From: RUG626 sp964411785
GTDB taxonomy: Bacteria > Bacillota > Clostridia > Oscillospirales > Oscillospiraceae
Reading direction: 5' to 3'
DNA length: 30,439 bases
NCBI GenBank assembly: GCA_964411785.1
Contig: CAYPMJ010000009.1
Coordinates: 1 to 30,439 of the forward strand
Both the position numbers and the translations under genes were made by a program. Below are positions 22,443 to 29,887 of this stretch, in pieces; the first letter of the stretch is position 1, and each line of letters starts with the position of its first letter. A model generated the notes under the pieces. The model had not been told where the DNA came from and ran no database searches. It was given only the letters and a program-made list of their open reading frames with translations.

Positions 22443-23276
22443 ATGTTTAAAATAGGCTGTCATCTGTCAGCTTCAGGCGGCTACGCGGCCATGGCGCGAA
22501 GCGCTCATGAGATTGACGCGAATGTCTTCCAGTTTTTCACAAGAAATCCCCGCGGGGGAGCTGCAAGGCCGGTTGACGAGGCTGATATAGCCAGCTTCAG
22601 GGAGCTTTGCGGCGTCTACGGCATATCCCATATTCTTGCACATGCGCCATATACTATCAACCCATGCGCGAAAAAACCGGAGGTCCTGGACTTTGCCAGG
22701 AGGACAATGGCTGACGACCTTGAGAGACTCTCGCATGTGCCGTGCAGCATGTATAATTTCCACCCCGGATGTCATGTGGGACAGGGAGCTGAGCGCGGAA
22801 TTGAGCTCATCGCCGAGACGCTAAACCTTGTCCTCAGCCCGCAGCTTGGTACAACTGTGCTTCTTGAGACAATGGCTGGCAAGGGAACGGAGATAGGGTC
22901 GCGTTTTGAGGAGCTTCGCGATATAATAGACAGGGTGGAGTGCAGAGATAAGCTTGGCGTATGTCTTGACACCTGCCACGTGTACGATGGCGGCTATGAT
23001 ATTGTGGGCGATCTTGACGGAGTAATGACCGAGTTTGACAAAAGGATCGGTCTTGAGCGGCTCCGCGCCGTTCACCTGAACGACAGCAAGAATCCGTTTT
23101 CAAGTCACAAGGACCGGCATGAGGTCATAGGTGGGGGAAGTCTGGGAATTGAGGCGTTCAGGCGTATAATAAATCATCCAGCTTTGCGTATGCTCCCTTT
23201 TTATCTTGAGACGCCAAATGACCTTGACGGGTATGGAAGGGAAATATCTCTTCTGAGGAGCATGTATATAAATTGA
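22443..23276 (+). CDS. nfo: Endonuclease IV (AP endonuclease)
   Basis: Zinc-dependent apurinic/apyrimidinic endonuclease that cuts abasic sites and trims damaged 3' ends in base-excision repair. At 277 residues it is full length. The trinuclear metal site is complete: H67 (in HAPY), H107 (in FHPG), E142 (LETMAG), D176 and H179 (CLDTCH), H211 (HLND), D224 and H226 (KDRHE), E256 (LETP), matching the E. coli Nfo pattern. The GAGGT binding site lies in the end of the upstream TetR gene. Together with the family 4 uracil-DNA glycosylase 4 kb away it gives both first steps of uracil excision. Confidence 0.95.
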   Translation: MFKIGCHLSASGGYAAMARSAHEIDANVFQFFTRNPRGGAARPVDEADIASFRELCGVYGISHILAHAPYTINPCAKKPEVLDFARRTMADDLERLSHVPCSMYNFHPGCHVGQGAERGIELIAETLNLVLSPQLGTTVLLETMAGKGTEIGSRFEELRDIIDRVECRDKLGVCLDTCHVYDGGYDIVGDLDGVMTEFDKRIGLERLRAVHLNDSKNPFSSHKDRHEVIGGGSLGIEAFRRIINHPALRMLPFYLETPNDLDGYGREISLLRSMYIN

Positions 23277-23324
23277 ACGGCTGACAGATAATAGATGAAG
23301 CTTTAAATGTGGAGGATATGGAAC

Positions 23325-23873
23325 ATGGATTACTCTAAGCTCAAGGGCACTAAAACCGAGGAAAATCTGAGGACAGCATATTCCGGAGAGAGCCAGGCGC
23401 ACACTAAATATCTCTATTACGCCTCCAAGGCCAAAAAGGACGGCTATGTTCAGATTGGTGATCTCTTTACCGAGACAGCTCTGAACGAGAAGGAACACGC
23501 AAAAATATGGTTTAAGTATCTGCATGAGGGTGTGCTCCCTGAGACTCTCCAGAATCTGCACGATGCAGCCGATGGGGAGAACTATGAGTGGACAGATATG
23601 TACAGCAGATTTGCCAGGGAGGCAGATGAGGAGGGATTTAAGGAGATAGCCGCAAAGTTCCGGATGGTTGGGGAGATAGAGCGGCATCATGAGGAGCGGT
23701 ACAGAAAGCTTATCACAAATATTGAGCAGGGGCTCGTATTCTCAAGAGAAGGGGATACCGTGTGGATATGCTCCAACTGCGGCCATATCGTGATAGGTCA
23801 GAATGCGCCGGCTGTATGTCCCGTATGTCAGCATCCTCAAAGTTATTTTGAAATACGCGCAGCAAACTATTGA
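23325..23873 (+). CDS. rbr: Rubrerythrin
   Basis: Non-heme di-iron peroxidase that reduces hydrogen peroxide in anaerobes. 182 residues: an N-terminal ferritin-like four-helix domain with iron-ligand segments SGESQAHTKYLYYA (20-33), ALNEKEHAKIW (52-62) and GEIERHHEERY (116-126), and a C-terminal rubredoxin-like domain with the Cys pairs C149-x2-C152 and C165-x2-C168. The ATG at 23325 has GGAGGA upstream; an earlier ATG at 23307 in frame precedes that site and is unlikely. It lies 48 bases after nfo and may be co-transcribed with it, which would join DNA-repair and peroxide-defence functions under one regulator. A bidirectional terminator follows. Confidence 0.95.
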   Translation: MDYSKLKGTKTEENLRTAYSGESQAHTKYLYYASKAKKDGYVQIGDLFTETALNEKEHAKIWFKYLHEGVLPETLQNLHDAADGENYEWTDMYSRFAREADEEGFKEIAAKFRMVGEIERHHEERYRKLITNIEQGLVFSREGDTVWICSNCGHIVIGQNAPAVCPVCQHPQSYFEIRAANY

Positions 23874-23889
23874 TGCAGCATCTCAATTT

Positions 23890-23926
23890 AAAAGCGTCCT
23901 GACATTCAACGTGTCAGGACGCTTTT
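23890..23926. terminator. Bidirectional terminator between rubrerythrin and trpB
   Basis: The perfect 15-base stem AAAAGCGTCCTGACA (23890-23904) with its complement (23912-23926) and a 7-base loop. Terminal A and T runs on both sides make it active for both converging transcripts. Confidence 0.92.
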
Positions 23927-23989
23927 TAAGGTGCGCCGGCCGGCGTGAAGGTCGGCAGGGAACCTTATCTCATCTTAATTAACGAAGGC

Positions 23990-25366
23990 TTATTCGGGCT
24001 GCTTTGGCAGACCGTTAAATCCCGCTGCCAGATCCTCGTCGGTGGGGATGTAGTCGGTCATCTCACCATCGTTGAATTTCTGATACCCGACCATGTCGAA
24101 GTATCCTGTTCCGGTGAGGCCGAAGACGATATTTTTTGCCTCCCCGGTCTCACGGCACCTTATGGCCTCGTCAATAGCCACACGGTTGGCGTGGCTGTAC
24201 TCAGGCGCCGGGAGGATACCCTCTACGCGGGCAAACTGCTCCGCCGCCTCAAAGACATCGCTCTGCTTTACTGCCACTGCCTCCATGTAGCCGTCGTGGT
24301 ACAGCTGCGAGAGTATGGGACTCATGCCGTGATATCTCAGTCCACCGGCGTGATTGGGGGAGGGGATGAAGCCGGAACCTAGTGTGTACATCTTTGCAAG
24401 CGGGCAGACCTTGCCGGTGTCGCAAAAGTCATAGGCAAACCTTCCTCTTGTGAAGCTCGGGCAGGAGGCCGGCTCCACGGCTATAATACGCAGGTCATCC
24501 TTGCCCTGGATTTTATCGCCCATGAACGGGGAGATGAGGCCGCCTAGGTTTGAGCCTCCGCCGGCGCAGCCTATGATTATATCAGGTTTAATATCGTACT
24601 TTTCCAGGGCGATCTTTGTCTCAAGGCCGATGATGGACTGATGGAGCACCACCTGATTCAGCACCGAACCCAGCACATAGCGGTAGCCGGGGTTTTTCAT
24701 CTCAGCCTCAACTGCCTCGGATATAGCGCAGCCAAGGGAACCTGTGGTATCCGGGTGCTCTGCAAGTATTCTCCGTCCCACTTCTGTAGTGGTTGAGGGA
24801 GACGGCGTCACCTCTGCGCCATAGGTGCGCATGACCTCGCGGCGGAAGGGTTTCTGTTCATAGCTCACCTTTACCATGTACACCTTGCATCCCAGCTCAA
24901 GATACGCACATGCCATGGAGAGCGCCGTGCCCCATTGACCGGCGCCTGTCTCAGTTGTGACGCCTTTGAGCCCCTGAATCTTGGCGTAGTATGCCTGAGC
25001 TATGGCGGAGTTGAGCTTGTGGCTGCCGGAGGTGTTGTTGCCCTCAAATTTGTAGTAGATGTGAGCCGGAGTCTTAAGCTTTTCTTCAAGGCAGTAGGCG
25101 CGTACAAGTGGGGACGGGCGGTACATTCTGTAGAAATCGAGAACTCTGTCCGGAATCGGGATGAGGCGTGTGTCGTTGTCAAGCTCCTGACGGATGAGCT
25201 CATCGCAGAACACGGGACGCAGATCCTCATACCCCATGGGCTGAAGGGTGCCTGGATTCAGCAGCGGGGCCGGCTTGGTTTTCATATCTGCCCGCACGTT
25301 GTACCAGTTTGTCGGAAGCTCCTTTTCGCTGAGGTAGATTTTGTAGGGGATGTTCTTGTCTGACAT
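23990..25366 (-). CDS. trpB: TrpB2-type tryptophan synthase beta chain
   Basis: PLP enzyme that makes tryptophan from indole and serine. 458 residues is longer than classic TrpB (about 400), and the opening SDKNIPYKIYLSEKELPTNWYN, with PAPLLNPGT and a PLVRAYCLEEKL block, is the TrpB2-type pattern. The PLP lysine is K117 in SGSHKLNS, and GGGSNLGG binds the PLP phosphate. The ATG at 25366 has AAGGAG upstream; an upstream extension lies in the T-box region. No trpA or other trp gene is adjacent. Control is by a Trp-specific T-box riboswitch, so the enzyme is expected to be made when charged tRNA-Trp is scarce. Whether it works with a TrpA or alone on free indole is unknown. Confidence 0.93.
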   Translation of the reverse strand: MSDKNIPYKIYLSEKELPTNWYNVRADMKTKPAPLLNPGTLQPMGYEDLRPVFCDELIRQELDNDTRLIPIPDRVLDFYRMYRPSPLVRAYCLEEKLKTPAHIYYKFEGNNTSGSHKLNSAIAQAYYAKIQGLKGVTTETGAGQWGTALSMACAYLELGCKVYMVKVSYEQKPFRREVMRTYGAEVTPSPSTTTEVGRRILAEHPDTTGSLGCAISEAVEAEMKNPGYRYVLGSVLNQVVLHQSIIGLETKIALEKYDIKPDIIIGCAGGGSNLGGLISPFMGDKIQGKDDLRIIAVEPASCPSFTRGRFAYDFCDTGKVCPLAKMYTLGSGFIPSPNHAGGLRYHGMSPILSQLYHDGYMEAVAVKQSDVFEAAEQFARVEGILPAPEYSHANRVAIDEAIRCRETGEAKNIVFGLTGTGYFDMVGYQKFNDGEMTDYIPTDEDLAAGFNGLPKQPE

Positions 25367-25406
25367 GATAATTCTCCTTCCATAGACGGAGCAGGGCCAG
25401 GCAAAC

Positions 25407-25676
25407 AAAAAAGCCCTTGCTCCGAAAAATAATTTTTCGGGACAAAAGCTTTAAAAAACTTCTGCGGTGCCACCCAAATTGACGATAACTCGCCCACTCA
25501 GCGGTATGCAATCACATACCTTCCCTGTAACGGGGGAAGCCGTTGCGTCCTACTCGCTTTCACTTTCGGCGCACCCTCATCAGTCCATTCAACAGGCCGT
25601 CCCGCCGCGCTCACACCTTCCGCGGCTCTCTGGAGGTGACGTTATCCCGTCTACTTCTCTGAATCATCGGTTTACG
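25407..25676 (-). promoter_or_regulatory. T-box riboswitch, tryptophan-specific
   Basis: On the minus strand the leader contains the T-box signature GGGTGGCACCGC (complement of 25461-25475), the Stem I AG-bulge element AGAGAGCCGC, and the specifier context GAATGGACT. The codon there is TGG (Trp) at 25585-25587. A terminator follows: AGCTTTTGTCCCGAAAAA (25433-25450) pairs with the complementary arm (25411-25428) and leads into a T-run. Uncharged tRNA-Trp should stabilise the antiterminator and allow trpB2 transcription. Confidence 0.93.
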
Positions 25677-25682
25677 ATGCTT

Positions 25683-25711
25683 ATTATAATCTATGTGGCG
25701 GCATCTGTCAA
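25683..25711 (-). promoter_or_regulatory. Consensus promoter of the T-box/trpB unit
   Basis: On the minus strand a perfect TTGACA (complement of 25706-25711), a 17-base spacer and a perfect TATAAT (complement of 25683-25688). It begins just 11 bases beyond the end of the phosphoribosyltransferase gene, with no terminator in between. Confidence 0.92.
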
Positions 25712-25721
25712 GAGAAAATTT

Positions 25722-26276
25722 TTACTGAATCGGACTTCCGTTGGCGTTGAAAAGCGGGAGCTTCTCCAGATATACAATATCCGTCCGCTTCGCGGCGTCG
25801 CCCTCGGCTAAAATTGCCGCGCGTCCAGCTATCTGTCCGTCCGCCTGACGTACGAGACTCTCAACAGCCGCGAGGGACCCGCCGGTAGATATCACGTCGT
25901 CAAGGATAAGAATCCTTTTGCCGCCAAGCTTCCGCGCGTCAGCCCCGTCCATGTAGAGCTTCTGCGTTCCGCGGGTTGTGATGGAGCGGTCCTCCGCTTC
26001 AAACACGCCGTCCATGTAGAGCTTCGGTGACTTGCGGGCGAGGAAGTACTCATTTCTTCCGCTCTGCCTGGCCATCTCGTGTATGAGCGGGATGGCTTTG
26101 GCCTCCGGCGCGACCATGTAGTCAAACGGGGGCACGCGCTTCAGAAGCTCGGCAGCAGCCGCGCAGGTAAGCTCCACATCACCGAAGATGACAAAAGCTG
26201 CTATGCACAGCTTGTCGCTTATCGGGCAGAGAGGGAGCTGCCTTTTTAAGCCTGCCACAGTTATTTCATACGTCAT
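25722..26276 (-). CDS. Adenine/xanthine-type phosphoribosyltransferase
   Basis: 184 residues. The PRPP-binding loop ILILDDVISTGGS (122-134) is the type I phosphoribosyltransferase signature and the overall pattern resembles adenine or xanthine phosphoribosyltransferase, a purine-salvage enzyme converting a base plus PRPP to the nucleotide. A short repeated element KLYMDG occurs twice (85-90 and 106-111) flanking an RSITTRG segment. The ATG at 26276 has GGAG upstream with an 11-base gap. It is divergent from the purine permease gene about 300 bases away, which fits a purine-salvage role, but the exact base specificity is not clear from sequence and I give no gene symbol. Confidence 0.82.
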   Translation of the reverse strand: MTYEITVAGLKRQLPLCPISDKLCIAAFVIFGDVELTCAAAAELLKRVPPFDYMVAPEAKAIPLIHEMARQSGRNEYFLARKSPKLYMDGVFEAEDRSITTRGTQKLYMDGADARKLGGKRILILDDVISTGGSLAAVESLVRQADGQIAGRAAILAEGDAAKRTDIVYLEKLPLFNANGSPIQ

Positions 26277-26312
26277 TTAAGGGCCATCTCCTAACAGTAA
26301 TGCTGATGCTCT

Positions 26313-26341
26313 ATTATACATCCACTTGAGAATCTTGTCAA
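26313..26341 (-). promoter_or_regulatory. Consensus promoter of the phosphoribosyltransferase gene
   Basis: On the minus strand a perfect TTGACA (complement of 26336-26341), a 17-base spacer and a perfect TATAAT (complement of 26313-26318), 37 bases upstream of the start codon. It is as strong as the trpB promoter, and I saw no leader riboswitch in the short 5' UTR. Confidence 0.9.
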
Positions 26342-26491
26342 ATTCAAAATAATATTTTTCATGGTTTGTCGTTTTTTAAATATCATACTTAAGGTATTTC
26401 AGAGCATAGGGTGAGGGCGTGTAAGCAAAAAATTTACAGAAAAGCAAAAAAATAGTAGCATTTTGCCGCGCATTGTGGTAGACTCCTCTTG
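26342..26491. other. Divergent intergenic region, no gene seen
   Basis: The middle of the 303-base gap between the phosphoribosyltransferase and the purine permease is AT-rich. On the plus strand TTTACA (about 26429) and TAGCAT are possible promoter boxes for the permease, but weak. I did not find the conserved core of a purine riboswitch. Confidence 0.4.
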
Positions 26492-26572
26492 TCCAAAGCT
26501 TTTCGGCGGAGGGTGAGAGAAAGTCCGGGTTTCGCCTTTTCCCTCTCTGCCGGGAAAATACATATTTGGAGG
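26492..26572 (+). promoter_or_regulatory. Leader hairpin that can cover the permease ribosome binding site
   Basis: TCCAAA (26492-26497) is complementary to TTTGGA (26565-26570), which overlaps the ribosome binding site TTGGAGG. Inside it TTTTC (26500-26504) can pair with GAAAA (26554-26558) and GGCGGA (26505-26510) with TCTGCC (26546-26551, one G-U). The outer pairing would hide the binding site, so the fold may repress translation of the permease. It matches no riboswitch class I can name, and only visual pairing supports it. Confidence 0.5.
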
Positions 26573-26579
26573 ATGCTTT

Positions 26580-28022
26580 ATGGAGAAACTCTTTAAGCTC
26601 AAGGAAAATGGCACGAATGTCCGGACAGAGATCGTCGCAGGGCTCACAACGTTCATGACGATGGCTTACATCATCGCTCTGAACCCGAATCTGATAGTGG
26701 GCTTCGGGCAGGGGGCTTACGGGAGCTTCGGTGAGGATGCTTCCGCGGCCTGGAACGGTGTTTTCATGGCTACGTGCCTCGCCTCCGCTATCGCAATGTT
26801 CTGCATGGCCTTCCTGGCCAACAAGCCGTTCGCTCTGGCTCCGGGCATGGGACTGAACGCGTATTTCGCGGTTGTCATCGGTCAGATCGCCGGCGCTGCC
26901 GGCTGTACATACCTTGTCGGTCTCCAGGCGGGGCTGTGCATCATCCTTATTGAGGGGATAGTTTTCATCGCGCTCTCCGTCTTCAACGTGCGTGAGAAGA
27001 TTGTTTCGGCCATACCTGTTGGTGTGCGTCTTGGCATCGGACCGGCTATTGGTCTTATGCTCATGAATATCGGTTTTGGCTCCAACGCCGGTGTGGGCGC
27101 GTCTTCTGAAAATTATGTGATGAAGGACTTCTTCGGCGCTCTAGCTGCAAGCTCCGCAAAGGAGGCCCTCGGCGACTACTGGCCGCAGATGGTCCTCACC
27201 GTGATTACAATGTTCGTGGGTCTTTTTGCCATTATCATACTCGACCAGCATAAGGTCAAGGGCTCTGTGCTGTTTGGTATGCTGGGCGCATCTGTGATCT
27301 ACTGGGCCGGCGAGGCGATTTTCCTGGATACAAACCCGTTTGCATCCCTCTCCACCGCCAACTGGCTTCCTCCGTTCAGCGACATGGCCAAGACCACTCT
27401 CTTTAAATTTGATTTCGCCACACTTATTTCATTAGGTTGGTCCACGGTCATAATTCTCGTCATCACATTCTGCATTATAGATATGTTCGACACAATCGGA
27501 ACGGTTATTGCCACGGCAAACCGCGCCGGGATGGTCGACGAGAATGGTCAGATGCCCAAGATGCGTGAGACACTGCTCTCCGACGCGGTTGGTACTGTTG
27601 TGGGCGCATGCACCGGCACTTCCACCGTCACCACCTTTGTGGAGTCCGCCTCAGGCGTGGAGGCCGGCGGGCGCACCGGTCTTACGGCGCTGACTACCGG
27701 CATTATCTTCCTTGCCTGTATGTTCATCTCGCCCATTGCCGCCATCATTCCGCCCGCCGCCACCTCGGCCGCTCTTATCTATGTCGGCATACTGATGCTG
27801 AGCGGGCTTAAGAACCTGGATCTCAGCGACATCTGCACCTCCGCCCCTGTATTCATCATGCTTCTTGCGATGCCAATCTCGGGCTCAATTGGCCATGGCA
27901 TCGGACTTGGTCTTATTACGTACACCGTTATCAAGGTGTTCACCGGCAAGGCCAAGGATGTGTCTGTATTGACATATGTCATCTCGGCTTTGTTTGTTGT
28001 CAAGTTCTTCCTTGCTATCTGA
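26580..28022 (+). CDS. AzgA-type purine permease (NCS2 superfamily)
   Basis: Membrane transporter for adenine, guanine or hypoxanthine, likely proton symport. 480 residues with around twelve membrane segments. Family signatures are GLTTFMTMAYIIALNP at the N-terminus, GMGLNAYFAVV (residues near 90-100) and the long GTSTVTTFVESASGVEAGGRTGLTAL motif (about 345-370), which is characteristic of the AzgA/PbuG/PbuO group. The ATG at 26580 follows TTGGAGG. It diverges from a phosphoribosyltransferase gene and is followed after 32 bases by the Nudix gene, consistent with a purine import and salvage neighbourhood. The exact base carried is not determined. Confidence 0.9.
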   Translation: MEKLFKLKENGTNVRTEIVAGLTTFMTMAYIIALNPNLIVGFGQGAYGSFGEDASAAWNGVFMATCLASAIAMFCMAFLANKPFALAPGMGLNAYFAVVIGQIAGAAGCTYLVGLQAGLCIILIEGIVFIALSVFNVREKIVSAIPVGVRLGIGPAIGLMLMNIGFGSNAGVGASSENYVMKDFFGALAASSAKEALGDYWPQMVLTVITMFVGLFAIIILDQHKVKGSVLFGMLGASVIYWAGEAIFLDTNPFASLSTANWLPPFSDMAKTTLFKFDFATLISLGWSTVIILVITFCIIDMFDTIGTVIATANRAGMVDENGQMPKMRETLLSDAVGTVVGACTGTSTVTTFVESASGVEAGGRTGLTALTTGIIFLACMFISPIAAIIPPAATSAALIYVGILMLSGLKNLDLSDICTSAPVFIMLLAMPISGSIGHGIGLGLITYTVIKVFTGKAKDVSVLTYVISALFVVKFFLAI

Positions 28023-28054
28023 CTGTCGGTGAGACAGAGGAGAGGTGCGTTTGT

Positions 28055-28609
28055 ATGGCGTTTTTCGAAAAGACACTTTCAAGCGATGAGATCTTTCGCG
28101 GTGTGATTATGTCTGTCCACCGCGACAAGGTGGAGCTTCAGAATGGGAGGACCTCCTTCAGAGAGGTTGTGGAGCACTCAGGGGGAGTGGGTGTTCTGGC
28201 GCTGCTGGAGGACGGGACTGTACCTATGGTTCGTCAGTTCCGCTATCCATTCGGTCGTGAGGTGCTCGAAATTCCAGCCGGTAAGCTGGAGCCGGGTGAG
28301 GACCCGCTGAGCTGTGCAAGGCGTGAGCTCTCAGAGGAGACCGGTTTTGAGGCCGCAAGCTTCACCTCGCTGGGGCGTCTTTTTCCGTCACCGGGCTACT
28401 GCCATGAGATACTCTACACGTATTTGGCAAGGGATCTGAGACATGGTGACGCTCACCTTGATCCGGGGGAGTTCCTCTCGGTTGAGTATTTCCCTCTGTC
28501 TGAGCTTGTGGCTATGGCCATGCGCGGTGAGCTTGAGGACGCCAAAACCGTTATGGCCGTCCTCAAGGCTGACAGGATCTTAAGATCTGAGGCCTGTCCC
28601 ATTAGCTAA
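28055..28609 (+). CDS. Nudix hydrolase, ADP-ribose pyrophosphatase (NudF) type
   Basis: 184 residues. The Nudix box fits GX5EX7REUXEEXGU exactly: G76, E82, R90-E91, E94-E95 and G97 in GKLEPGEDPLSCARRELSEETGF. The N-terminal region with FFEKTL and VHRDKVELQNGRTSFREVVEHSGGVGVLALLEDG, and the downstream FPSPGYCHEILYTYLA block, are typical of NudF-type ADP-ribose pyrophosphatases. It hydrolyses ADP-ribose to AMP and ribose-5-phosphate, feeding nucleotide recycling. The ATG at 28055 follows GAGGAGAGG. It is 32 bases downstream of the permease, probably co-transcribed. Substrate is inferred from the family only. Confidence 0.88.
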   Translation: MAFFEKTLSSDEIFRGVIMSVHRDKVELQNGRTSFREVVEHSGGVGVLALLEDGTVPMVRQFRYPFGREVLEIPAGKLEPGEDPLSCARRELSEETGFEAASFTSLGRLFPSPGYCHEILYTYLARDLRHGDAHLDPGEFLSVEYFPLSELVAMAMRGELEDAKTVMAVLKADRILRSEACPIS

Positions 28610-28618
28610 GGAGCGCCA

Positions 28619-28800
28619 GAAAATTGATGTGCCGCCTGCTGATGGCTTCCCGCTCACGGGATCGCCTGGCATCGGGGTCTGGGATAAAACACCATCTTAA
28701 AGCGCGGTCGCAGGAGGAGCTAAGATAACAGTTTAAAGTCTGCAGGACTGGTGAAGCTTCCCTAGCCCTGATAAAAATATCAGATTAATGGAGTGACATG
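28619..28800 (+). other. Unassigned stretch with several small hairpins
   Basis: The 282-base gap after the Nudix gene holds no clear gene. Possible stems are CTGATG...CATCGG around the CCCG-CTCA-CGGG hairpin (about 28641-28681), ATCTTA (28694-28699) with TAAGAT (28721-28726), AGTC-TGCAG-GACT (28738-28750) and CTGATA-AAAA-TATCAG (28768-28783). A 33-codon ORF (28627-28728, weak binding site) also fits part of it. I cannot assign an RNA family. The end is closed by the terminator at 28807-28845. Confidence 0.35.
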
Positions 28801-28806
28801 AAAACT

Positions 28807-28845
28807 AAAGCCCGGTCAGCACAGCAGTGTGTCTGACCGGGCTTT
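28807..28845. terminator. Terminator at the end of the anti-sigma gene
   Basis: The 13-base perfect stem AAAGCCCGGTCAG (28807-28819) with its complement (28833-28845), and inner partial pairing of the loop. The run after it on the minus strand is TTTAGTTTTC, so it probably terminates the sigma/anti-sigma transcript; it could also stop plus-strand readthrough. Confidence 0.8.
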
Positions 28846-28891
28846 ACATATATGATGATTTTTCAAAAGTACTGCAGAAAACCACAGAGAA

Positions 28892-29887
28892 TCACTGGCA
28901 AGCAGCCATAACCATATCAAATAATTCGCCTGGCATTCTGACAAAAACCCTGCGAAGGTCCTGGCATCCGACATAGCCGCCTTCAATCATCCGCAGTTCA
29001 ACCAGAGTGCCATCTTTCATATTCAGATACAGATGACCTTGTATTTCCGCATCATAAAAATCTGGATTGCTGGAATACTCAATGCGTTCAAATGGGGACG
29101 TGCAGAGCTGAGCCAGAAAATCTTCGAATTGTTCTTCAGTAACACCGGTTAAATCACGATAATTGGATGTATTAGCTTCATTCCAGTCATAATGCGTTAA
29201 ATAGGTTACACTTTCCACATTACCTGTAATATGGAGTCGATCTTCAAAGAGATCAGCTCCAGTATTTAGCCCTATCCCATCGTAATTGTCTAAAAATTGT
29301 AACCATTGTTCATCACCAGAATTTACATAGATACAAAGGCGAAAATCTTCACTGTATCCATTGACCGTATATACAGAACCGGAATAGGTAGAAGCAAATT
29401 CTGTCGCCCACTCCTCCTGCGATGACCAGTCATCCAACGTACCCTTTGCTTCTCCGATGTATTCACCGACCAGCCGTTCTGCAATCTCTGAATCGTTGGT
29501 ATACAATGTCGACTGCGTGTAAACTTTTCCTTTGTACACAAGGGAGCCAATCATATCCGGCATCCCATTCGAAGCGTTTTCAGGTAATTTAACAGAGTCG
29601 GTATAAACCGCGTACTCGGGTTGTGTTGAAGAATCAAGGCTTTCGCCGTCCGTTTTATCTGATGAAGGCGAAGGAGAGCCTGTACCGCCTGAAGCATCCT
29701 CATCACTGGTTCCCGAATGCTCCGTTATGCTCAATTTCCAAACTCCGAATCCCATCAAGGCAATCAGACATAAGCAACATATCGAAGAAGCCAGACGAGT
29801 AATAATCTTTCGCTTTCTTTTTTGTTCAGCAACATACTGAACTCTCCGTTCAAGCAGACTATTTACCATTTCATCACAACTCTTCAT
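28892..29887 (-). CDS. Putative membrane-bound anti-sigma factor
   Basis: 331 residues from the ATG at 29887 (AAGGAGGGG upstream). A short cytoplasmic N-terminal part (MKSCDEMVNSLLERR, basic KRKRK) is followed by one membrane segment at about 33-53, a Ser/Gly/Thr-rich linker (SGTSDEDASGGTGSPSPSSDKTDG) and a large extracellular domain. That domain contains blocks such as LVGEYIGEAKGTLDDW and FASTYSGSVYTVNGYSEDFRLCIYV, which I believe are shared by secreted domains of clostridial sigma/anti-sigma pairs. It lacks an obvious zinc anti-sigma motif. It overlaps the sigma gene by 14 bases, so translation is coupled. Function as anti-sigma is inferred from position, single-pass topology and linkage. 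Confidence 0.7.
   Translation of the reverse strand: MKSCDEMVNSLLERRVQYVAEQKRKRKIITRLASSICCLCLIALMGFGVWKLSITEHSGTSDEDASGGTGSPSPSSDKTDGESLDSSTQPEYAVYTDSVKLPENASNGMPDMIGSLVYKGKVYTQSTLYTNDSEIAERLVGEYIGEAKGTLDDWSSQEEWATEFASTYSGSVYTVNGYSEDFRLCIYVNSGDEQWLQFLDNYDGIGLNTGADLFEDRLHITGNVESVTYLTHYDWNEANTSNYRDLTGVTEEQFEDFLAQLCTSPFERIEYSSNPDFYDAEIQGHLYLNMKDGTLVELRMIEGGYVGCQDLRRVFVRMPGELFDMVMAACQ

Noticed and set aside
26277..26579. Purine riboswitch upstream of the permease
   Set aside because: The expected conserved core (TATAAT-type P1 flank followed by the kissing-loop and the TNGACTA junction) is absent on both strands; only an unrelated hairpin is present.
28627..28728. 33-codon ORF between the Nudix gene and the terminator
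   Set aside because: The ribosome binding site is about 12 bases from the ATG and the codon content is not persuasive; kept only as an alternative for the unassigned stretch.
28798..28837. Twelve-codon ORF with a GGAG site overlapping the last terminator (possible leader peptide)
   Set aside because: No plus-strand gene follows that it could attenuate; the hairpin is better explained as the end of the converging minus-strand transcript.
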